From contig DAOVCZ010000089.1 of assembly GCA_030669775.1 (NCBI GenBank), positions 1 to 7,426 of the forward strand: a DNA stretch of 7,426 bases, written 5' to 3'. Under the pieces are notes generated by a model. That model saw only the letters and a program-made list of their open reading frames with translations. It made no database searches and was not told the origin of the DNA. Below, one piece after another: positions 1 through 4,838 of this stretch; positions within the stretch are counted from its first letter, which is position 1; every line of letters begins with the position of its first letter. Position numbers and translations under genes: made by a program. This stretch comes from Chloroflexota bacterium. Lineage in GTDB: Bacteria; Chloroflexota; Anaerolineae; Anaerolineales; UBA4823.

Positions 1-13
1 ATACATACCTCAT
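1..13 (-). CDS. Possible start of a further minus-strand gene (partial)
   Basis: On the minus strand an ATG at 13-11 begins a frame that leaves the window after four codons. An AGAGGA sequence (plus-strand TCCTCT, 23-28) lies nine bases upstream, which is acceptable Shine-Dalgarno spacing. The gene would follow the lipoprotein by about 37 bases in the same direction, as in an operon. Nothing can be said about its product, and a chance ATG next to a purine-rich stretch is a real alternative. Confidence 0.25.
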
Positions 14-50
14 TATTTTGAATCCTCTTTAGGGTGGAGACGAATTCACC

Positions 51-479
51 TCAAGGTTTTATCTCACCGATGCGGTTCCCGTTCACACTGATCAGGGATT
101 CTCTGCTGCTAAGAACACCAATAGGGATCTCTTCTGCAAATGGTTCCAGAACTTGAATGCAAATTTCATCGGGGTCAAATACAGAATAGACTTCGAAATC
201 GATCCTTGAACTGTCACTAGATTGCGATACCACGACTCGTAATTGATGACAGGGAGTCGGCAAGGCACCGCGAATACTCAATCTAAATTGGGGGGGATCG
301 CTTTCCAGCGTGATGATTTTTACACTGGTCAGCTCGACCTCCCCGCGCTGCATTCTTGAATCACTAGGTTGTGGATCCCAAGGAGCTGAAGTAGGTCCCT
401 GTGTCGGAGAAGCAAATCCAGCACAGGCAGATAACAGGATGCAACAGAAGATGATGGATAGACTGGTATGGTGAGGCAT
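51..479 (-). CDS. Small secreted lipoprotein of unknown function
   Basis: The 142-residue product starts with a short signal peptide whose hydrophobic core (about residues 7-16) ends in the lipobox L-S-A-C, with C19 as the predicted lipidated cysteine, so it should be anchored on the outer face of the membrane. A Pro/Thr/Ser-rich linker (about 22-42) follows, then a compact region (about 47-140) that looks beta-strand rich. It contains two cysteines, C77 and C107, which could form a disulfide in the exported protein. The start has an AGGAG sequence just upstream (483-487), although the spacing is short at three bases. The gene lies 66 bp downstream of rtcB in the same orientation, so it may be transcribed with it, but nothing in the protein suggests a role in RNA repair. 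I do not recognise a named family. The lipoprotein call is firm; the function is unknown. Confidence 0.82.
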   Translation of the reverse strand: MPHHTSLSIIFCCILLSACAGFASPTQGPTSAPWDPQPSDSRMQRGEVELTSVKIITLESDPPQFRLSIRGALPTPCHQLRVVVSQSSDSSRIDFEVYSVFDPDEICIQVLEPFAEEIPIGVLSSRESLISVNGNRIGEIKP

Positions 480-491
480 GTTCTCCTCGAA

Positions 492-547
492 GATTCAGGG
501 CAGGTTGATCAGATAGACGCTGGAGAGGGTTCCGCAGTTCCTGAATC
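492..547. repeat. 8-bp inverted repeat at the end of rtcB
   Basis: GATTCAGG (492-499) is perfectly matched by its reverse complement CCTGAATC (540-547), with 40 bases between the arms. The right arm overlaps the rtcB stop codon. There is no U-rich tract and the loop is long, so it is not a convincing intrinsic terminator. It could fold as a weak intergenic hairpin in an rtcB-lipoprotein mRNA, or be chance. Confidence 0.3.
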
Positions 548-1997
548 AGCCTTTAATCACAACTACCGGACGTAGACGCGCGACTTTGTTGGCGATACCA
601 GCACCATGGACAGTTTCGACAACGGCATCGACATCCTTATAGGCTTGAGGTGCTTCTTCCGCTAATCCGGCCATCGAACCGGCACGAATATGGATGCCTC
701 GGGACTGCAATTCTTTTAGCAAATCTTCTCCCCAGATCAACTTTTTTGCCTTACTGCGGCTCATTGTACGACCAGCGCCGTGGCAAGAGGAGCCAAAAGA
801 ACGCTGCATGCTTTCCGCTGTGCCTACTAGAACCCAGGAGGCAGTGCCCATGCTTCCAGGAACCAGCACCGGCTGGCCTATAGAACGATATTCGGCCGGT
901 AATTCCTGGAAACCAGGTCCGAAAGCCCGTGTTGCTCCTTTTCGATGCACACAGACTTCAACAGGCACCCCATCAACCTCATGGGTCTCGATTTTACCCA
1001 TATTGTGCGTGATATCATAAACCTGGTGAAGATGCCAATTGTGAACTTTTCCGGCCAAAGCTTCTTCGAACGCCTGACGGGCAAAATGGACCAATACCTG
1101 ACGATTTGCGAAGGCGTAATTCGCGGCACCCCGCATGGCACCTAAGTAAGCCTGTCCCTCAGGGGAATCAAGAGGGGCACAGACTAATTCACGATCTGGC
1201 AACTGGATCGAATAGCGTTTCACAGCTGACTGGAATTCACGAACATAATCTGTGCAGATTTGGTGCCCGAATCCACGCGAGCCACAGTGGATCATCACAA
1301 CCAGGTGACCGGTGATGAGACCCATAACCTGGGCAGCCTGCGGGTGGAAGACTTGATCGACGACATCGACCTCGATGAAATGGTTTCCAGCACCTAAAGT
1401 TCCCAGCTGGGGGCGACCGCGATCTTTAGCACGCTTACTGATCATGGTGGGATCAGCACCTTCAAGGCGACCGTGTTCTTCTGTGCGGCGCAAATCCGCT
1501 TCAGTGGCATAGCCACGCTGTAAAGTCCACTGGCTGCCATCCCGGATAACTTTCTCCAGCTCAACATTCTTCAATCTTAAATGACCTTTTTTGCCTACCC
1601 CGCTGGGACACAGATGATTGAGGGTGTTTGCCAAATCGGATAGGTGATTTTTAACCGCATCAAATTCGATCTGTGAAGCCAATAGTCGCACACCGCAATT
1701 GATGTCGTAGCCGATGGCACCTGGGGATATGATGCCGTGAGGGAGACGAGTTGCGGCGACTCCGCCAATCGGAAAACCATATCCCTGGTGCACGTCTGGC
1801 ATGACCACTACCCGGTCAACCAGACCCGGAAGGGTAGCCGCATTGGTCGCTTGTTCAAGCGATTTATCATTTTTGATCTGTTCAAGCAGTTGACGGGTAG
1901 CGAATATTCGCACCGGGACGCGCATGTCTGGGCGATATGATTGGGGAATTTCCCATTCAAAGCGGTTGATCCGCTGTAAATCTTGGAGACTAACCAT
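546..1997 (-). CDS. rtcB: RNA-splicing ligase RtcB (GTP and Mn2+ dependent)
   Basis: RtcB joins RNA 3'-phosphate or 2',3'-cyclic phosphate ends to 5'-OH ends through a GMP-histidine intermediate, in tRNA splicing and RNA repair. The 483-residue product is close in length to the long archaeal type (Pyrococcus RtcB, about 481) and longer than the E. coli protein. Visible motifs, numbered from the chosen start, are DINCGVR with metal ligands D98 and C101, GNHF with H206, HCGSRG with H237, DITHNMG with H331, and SCHGAGR with H406, the residue guanylylated in the family. All are intact, so an active enzyme is expected. The open frame extends to 2018, but a perfect GGAGG at 2005-2009 lies seven bases before the ATG at 1997 and would be inside the longer version, so 1997 is the better start. 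Archease lies 41 bp upstream on the same strand. No RtcA cyclase or RtcR regulator gene is visible in the window. Confidence 0.97.
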   Translation of the reverse strand: MVSLQDLQRINRFEWEIPQSYRPDMRVPVRIFATRQLLEQIKNDKSLEQATNAATLPGLVDRVVVMPDVHQGYGFPIGGVAATRLPHGIISPGAIGYDINCGVRLLASQIEFDAVKNHLSDLANTLNHLCPSGVGKKGHLRLKNVELEKVIRDGSQWTLQRGYATEADLRRTEEHGRLEGADPTMISKRAKDRGRPQLGTLGAGNHFIEVDVVDQVFHPQAAQVMGLITGHLVVMIHCGSRGFGHQICTDYVREFQSAVKRYSIQLPDRELVCAPLDSPEGQAYLGAMRGAANYAFANRQVLVHFARQAFEEALAGKVHNWHLHQVYDITHNMGKIETHEVDGVPVEVCVHRKGATRAFGPGFQELPAEYRSIGQPVLVPGSMGTASWVLVGTAESMQRSFGSSCHGAGRTMSRSKAKKLIWGEDLLKELQSRGIHIRAGSMAGLAEEAPQAYKDVDAVVETVHGAGIANKVARLRPVVVIKG

Positions 1998-2004
1998 GGC
2001 ACTA

Positions 2005-2009
2005 CCTCC
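2005..2009 (-). promoter_or_regulatory. Ribosome binding site that fixes the rtcB start
   Basis: The minus strand reads GGAGG, then seven bases, then ATG at 1997-1995. This optimal spacing argues against the upstream in-frame ATG at 2018, which has no comparable site and would place this sequence inside the coding region. Confidence 0.85.
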
Positions 2010-2038
2010 GAAGACCACTGGAAATGATCGGATTAGGA

Positions 2039-2455
2039 TTACACGTCAAAAACAATGTTCGCAATCAACCCACGTTCGGATTCTCTAATAATCAGGTTGT
2101 GGTAGGTGGCAGCTTTGATCTCTTTTGAAATTGATTCAAGTTTTGCACCGCTGACCAGGGCGATTAATTGGTTACCCTTGAATTGCAGCTCGTATTGATC
2201 AAAGGCCAGTCCTTCTGATTCGGTCAGGAAGATCAACTCCGTAAGAAAATCAATCAGCAAAGTTTCCGGCTCTTGGAAAGAGAATTCAATCTTGCGGTTG
2301 AGACGGGGATGGGAAGATAGTTTTGCTTCAGCAAGATGATACATGCCACGAGCTGCCTGCACCAACAGGGTGCCAAGATCGGGCGCCCAAACCTCCAATT
2401 CCCAATCGGCAGTATGGGCGATCTCTCGGAATCCGAAATGAGATTTTGGGTGCAT
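2039..2455 (-). CDS. Archease, activator of RtcB
   Basis: Archease stimulates RtcB guanylylation and allows multiple turnover, and can widen nucleotide use. The 138-residue product has the usual family length. It shows the N-terminal H-T-A-D motif (residues 14-17), the central acidic and leucine-rich helix ending in LTELIFLTE (about 91-99), the E-I-K-A-x-T-Y-H segment near residues 112-119, and the C-terminal F-D-V. The acidic residue of the HTAD motif (D17), the penultimate aspartate (D137) and the C-terminal residue correspond to the metal site known in archaeal and human archease. It is the first gene of a minus-strand unit followed 41 bp later by rtcB, a recurrent pairing that supports both calls. 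The ATG has no strong Shine-Dalgarno sequence, only a GGA, and a promoter-like element sits directly upstream, which suggests a leaderless or nearly leaderless message. Confidence 0.95.
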   Translation of the reverse strand: MHPKSHFGFREIAHTADWELEVWAPDLGTLLVQAARGMYHLAEAKLSSHPRLNRKIEFSFQEPETLLIDFLTELIFLTESEGLAFDQYELQFKGNQLIALVSGAKLESISKEIKAATYHNLIIRESERGLIANIVFDV

Positions 2456-2461
2456 ATTTCC

Positions 2462-2490
2462 AGTATACCATTCAGTTTTTAAAGCATGAA
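2462..2490 (-). promoter_or_regulatory. Candidate extended -10 promoter for archease-rtcB
   Basis: On the minus strand TGG-TATACT (2470-2462) matches an extended -10 element, with five of six -10 bases. TTCATG (2490-2485), 17 bp upstream, is a weak -35 with three of six bases. Only six bases separate the -10 from the archease ATG, so transcription would begin at or very near the start codon. It was found by eye, so confidence is moderate. Confidence 0.45.
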
Positions 2491-2544
2491 GACATCAAAC
2501 TGCTCGAGGAGGTGAATACGTAAACAATTTTCGTCGATGACGGC

Positions 2545-2556
2545 GTTTGATCAAAC
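2545..2556. promoter_or_regulatory. Perfect 12-bp palindrome, candidate operator
   Basis: GTTTGATCAAAC is a perfect palindrome that directly abuts the -35 hexamer of the rightward promoter (2557-2562). The half-site ATCAAACT recurs at 2494-2501, four bases beyond the -35 of the leftward promoter. A second inverted repeat, CGTC-GAT-GACG, lies at 2532-2542. The position suits a dimeric regulator acting on the divergent genes, but no regulator gene is visible nearby and chance is possible. Confidence 0.35.
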
Positions 2557-2585
2557 TTGCAGGAAGATCAGCTTCCTTCTATAAT
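2557..2585 (+). promoter_or_regulatory. Candidate sigma-70-type promoter for the FHA/cell-wall genes
   Basis: TATAAT (2580-2585) is a perfect -10 hexamer, and TTGCAG (2557-2562) stands 17 bp upstream as a partial -35 that keeps the important TTG. Transcription should begin near 2591-2593, leaving only about five to seven bases before the ATG at 2598. A GGAAG/CTTCC inverted repeat (2562-2566 and 2572-2576) falls in the spacer. Confidence 0.55.
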
Positions 2586-2597
2586 AAAGCCTTGATC

Positions 2598-3383
2598 ATG
2601 AGTTCATTAAGCGAAAAACTCAGCAACCTCGAAGCCCGATTACAAAGCTTGATCGAGAAGGGCACAACGCGGATTCTGCCGAAGGCAAGCAACCAAGCTG
2701 GTATTAGCTCCAAGATAGTTGCTGCCATGCAGTCGAGCATTAAATCTGATGAATCTGGGCAGCTCATTGCCGCGGATTTGTACATCCTTATGGTTGATGT
2801 GGAGACCGCACAATTGTTGGTAGAAGATCTATCAATGATAGAGGAATTGAGTGAGCTAATTCTAGAGGTTGGGATAGAATCTGGGGTGCGATTCCTGACC
2901 TCACCCAGGATTAAAATTAGTGCTGATGCAACTATGGAGCCCGGGAATTTTAAGGTGTTGGCTCAATTCAGCCAAAAAGAAGTTGATGAAACGAGCACAT
3001 TGACGATAAGTGCTGATGATGGGTACCCAGTTCCGGAATACGCCTTCTTAATAATAAATGGAGTGCAAATATTTCCCTTAACTCAACAGGTAATAAATTT
3101 AGGACGACGTGTTGATAACCATGTGGTGATCGAAGATCTAAGTGTATCCAGAGTGCATGCTCAAATCAGAGCGATCAAAGGGCATTACGTGATCTTCGAT
3201 CTGGATTCATCGGGAGGAACATTCGTTAATGGTATTAGATTAACCCAGGCCACGCTTTACCCAGGGGACGTGATATCATTTGCAGGCGTGGATATCGTGT
3301 ATGGTCAAGACGCGGCTTACATGTCCAGTGACGACCGCAGCTCGACCCAACCGCTGGTCCCTTTCCCAGAGACTGAAGATTAG
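2598..3383 (+). CDS. fhaA: FhaA-like protein: DUF3662-type N-terminal domain plus C-terminal FHA domain
   Basis: The 261-residue product has no signal peptide or membrane segment and should be cytoplasmic. Residues about 1-125 resemble the FhaA N-terminal domain (DUF3662): a helical start with LSEKLSNLEARL, the A-A-D-L-Y-I-L-M-V strand, then a GN-F-K-V strand. The FHA domain spans about 148-236, with the phosphothreonine-binding framework G169-R170, S184-R185-x-H187 and S204-x-x-G-T-F-V-N211-G. FHA domains bind phosphothreonine peptides; in mycobacteria FhaA is a target of Ser/Thr kinases and is linked to wall synthesis. The open frame reaches back to a TTG at 2547, but that start lies upstream of the TATAAT at 2580-2585, so the ATG at 2598 is preferred. 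There is no clear Shine-Dalgarno sequence. It is the first gene of the rightward cluster, 17 bp before a second FHA gene. Confidence 0.88.
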   Translation: MSSLSEKLSNLEARLQSLIEKGTTRILPKASNQAGISSKIVAAMQSSIKSDESGQLIAADLYILMVDVETAQLLVEDLSMIEELSELILEVGIESGVRFLTSPRIKISADATMEPGNFKVLAQFSQKEVDETSTLTISADDGYPVPEYAFLIINGVQIFPLTQQVINLGRRVDNHVVIEDLSVSRVHAQIRAIKGHYVIFDLDSSGGTFVNGIRLTQATLYPGDVISFAGVDIVYGQDAAYMSSDDRSSTQPLVPFPETED

Positions 3384-3400
3384 TCAAGCAATTAACCGAT

Positions 3401-3862
3401 ATGAGCGGCACTCTTCTCCTGGCTCTTCGCCTGGCAATGGTTTTAGCCCTGTATGCTTTCTTGGGATGGGCGGTGCTGACGCTGTGGAGAGACATTAAAC
3501 GCCAGTCAGAGCTCATGGCTGCTCGACGGATTCCAGGAATCAGATTGGTTAAAGAAATCGACACAGAGAGGAAATCTTACGAGTTTACTGTACCAGAGCT
3601 GGTGATCGGTCGAGATCAAACTTGTGATTTAATTCTTGATGAGAAGACTATATCCGCCGAACATGCTCGTCTCTCTTACCATCATGGCAACTGGTGGGTG
3701 GAAGATTTGCATTCCAGGAATGGAACGTTATTAAACCTGGAGTTGTTGACCACTCCAGCAGTCCTGACTTCAGGGGATGAACTTCAGTTAGGTCAAGTAA
3801 TGCTGGGGATCGAGATCAGTGGAAATATCAATGCTTCTCCTGGCGTTGATTCTCAAAGCTGA
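3401..3862 (+). CDS. fhaB: FhaB-like membrane-anchored FHA protein
   Basis: The 153-residue product has one N-terminal membrane helix (about residues 5-28) followed by W-R-D-I-K-R. The positive charges after the helix suggest that the rest faces the cytoplasm. An FHA domain covers about 60-138, with V-I-G70-R71, I-S85-A-E-H88-A, and E-D-L-H-S-R-N107-G-T-L-L-N112, the residues that contact phosphothreonine in this family. The size and the single N-terminal helix match actinobacterial FhaB (FipA), which helps the divisome and elongation machinery in mycobacteria. It follows the FhaA-like gene by 17 bp and is almost certainly cotranscribed. No Shine-Dalgarno sequence is evident before the ATG, so translational coupling to the upstream gene is plausible. 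The domain call is secure; equivalence to FhaB is inferred from size, topology and gene order. Confidence 0.9.
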   Translation: MSGTLLLALRLAMVLALYAFLGWAVLTLWRDIKRQSELMAARRIPGIRLVKEIDTERKSYEFTVPELVIGRDQTCDLILDEKTISAEHARLSYHHGNWWVEDLHSRNGTLLNLELLTTPAVLTSGDELQLGQVMLGIEISGNINASPGVDSQS

Positions 3863-3916
3863 CTAAACCTAAGACAAAGATGATGAGAATCCCTTGAGTA
3901 CAACTATTGGGGAAGA

Positions 3917-3921
3917 AGGAG
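3917..3921 (+). promoter_or_regulatory. Ribosome binding site supporting a GTG start
   Basis: AGGAG stands seven bases before the GTG at 3929. It supports that start for the phosphorylase, which places the G-G-S-G phosphate-binding motif at residues 8-11, as expected for the family. Confidence 0.75.
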
Positions 3922-3928
3922 ATCTCTT

Positions 3929-4786
3929 GTGTGCAAAATAGCAATCATTGGTGGTTCTGGCCTGTATTCAATGCCTGGACTTGAAGATGTTCAGGAGAGG
4001 GTGTTGACTACTCCCTTTGGTGATCCGAGCGCACCGATCATTGTCGGCCGATTGGAGGGCGAATCGATTGCTTTCCTCGCCCGGCATGGTATTGGGCACC
4101 ATCTATCCCCTTCGGAAATTAATTTTCGGGCCAATATTTACGCCCTGAAGAGTCTGGGTGTGGAGCGGATTGTGAGCATCAGCGCCTGCGGCTCACTGCG
4201 CGAAGATTATGTACCGGGGGATATTGTTATCCCGGATCAGCTCTTTGATTTCACCAAAGACCGAAAAAGGTCTTTCTTTGGACGGGGACTTGTTGCCCAT
4301 ATCAGCATTCCAGACCCCTTTTGTGCGGACCTATCTGAGATCGTATATCAGGCAGTGAAAAAGACAGGCAACAACGTACATCTGGGGGGTTCGTACATCA
4401 CGATTGAGGGTCCGCGTTTTTCGACGCGAGCTGAATCAAATACATTCCGAACCTGGGGAATGTCGTTGATCGGCATGACGACATCTCCTGAAGCATTTCT
4501 TGCTAAGGAAGCTGAAATTTGTTACGCAGCTCTGGCTCACGTGACGGATTATGATGTCTGGCACATCAGCGAAGAGCCAGTTACTGTTGATATGGTGATA
4601 GAAATTCTCAATCGCAATACGAAGATCGCACAAGAAGCAGTGCACAATCTTGTCAGCAAATTGAACCCTGAACGGCTATGTGATTGCGAGCATGCACTGG
4701 CATCTGCATTGATCACAGATCTAGATGTGATCCCCCCTGAAACACGGCAGCGCCTTGGATTGCTTGTGGATAAATACTTAGACTAA
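3929..4786 (+). CDS. mtnP: S-methyl-5'-thioadenosine phosphorylase (MTAP)
   Basis: The enzyme splits methylthioadenosine with phosphate into adenine and 5-methylthioribose-1-phosphate, in methionine and polyamine salvage, in the cytoplasm. The 285-residue product shows the family in order: G-G-S10-G-L-Y phosphate loop, F-L-A-R52-H53-G, H-H-L-S-P-S-E-I-N-F-R-A-N, S-A-C-G-S-L near 85-90, E160-G-P-R-F-S-T, and M183-T-T-S-P-E-A. The T-D207-Y-D209-V-W segment carries the aspartates that read the 6-amino group of adenine, which favours MTAP over guanine/hypoxanthine-specific purine nucleoside phosphorylase. The C-terminal C251-D-C253 pair resembles the CxC motif of thermostable archaeal MTAPs. It uses a GTG start. 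It lies 66 bp after the FhaB-like gene and 52 bp before the SEDS-PBP gene, all in one direction, so it is probably in the same operon, though its biochemistry is unrelated. A methylthioinosine-preferring relative cannot be excluded. Confidence 0.93.
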   Translation: MCKIAIIGGSGLYSMPGLEDVQERVLTTPFGDPSAPIIVGRLEGESIAFLARHGIGHHLSPSEINFRANIYALKSLGVERIVSISACGSLREDYVPGDIVIPDQLFDFTKDRKRSFFGRGLVAHISIPDPFCADLSEIVYQAVKKTGNNVHLGGSYITIEGPRFSTRAESNTFRTWGMSLIGMTTSPEAFLAKEAEICYAALAHVTDYDVWHISEEPVTVDMVIEILNRNTKIAQEAVHNLVSKLNPERLCDCEHALASALITDLDVIPPETRQRLGLLVDKYLD

Positions 4787-4798
4787 ATACAATTGACC

Positions 4799-4824
4799 GG
4801 GAGAGAAGAAGTTCTGAATCTCCC
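4799..4824. repeat. Small hairpin between the phosphorylase and SEDS-PBP genes
   Basis: GGGAGA (4799-4804) pairs with TCTCCC (4819-4824) around a 14-base loop, which itself can pair partly (GAA with TTC). No T-tract follows, so it is a poor terminator. It may be an mRNA-stabilising or attenuating hairpin 14 bases before the next start codon. Confidence 0.35.
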
Positions 4825-4838
4825 CTGCTGCTCAATCA

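Noticed and set aside
650..1940. Several open frames of 60-110 codons opposite or out of frame with rtcB
   Set aside because: All overlap the conserved rtcB coding sequence, have no recognisable motifs, and look like shadows of its codon use.
1998..2018. Upstream in-frame ATG extending RtcB by seven residues
   Set aside because: A perfect GGAGG lies within this extension at ideal distance from the ATG at 1997, and the shorter form aligns better with the numbering of archaeal RtcB active-site residues.
2507..2584. Strong AGGAGGTG followed by a 15-codon frame from ATG 2537
   Set aside because: The ATG is more than 20 bases from the Shine-Dalgarno-like sequence, the frame overlaps the promoter and palindrome, and no start codon lies at proper spacing; probably chance.
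2547..2597. TTG start extending the FhaA-like protein by 17 residues
   Set aside because: It begins upstream of the TATAAT at 2580-2585, lies in the palindrome, lacks a ribosome binding site, and adds residues not expected before the LSEKL-type family start.
4799..4824. Intrinsic terminator after the phosphorylase gene
   Set aside because: The stem is only six pairs with a 14-base loop, and no T-run follows.
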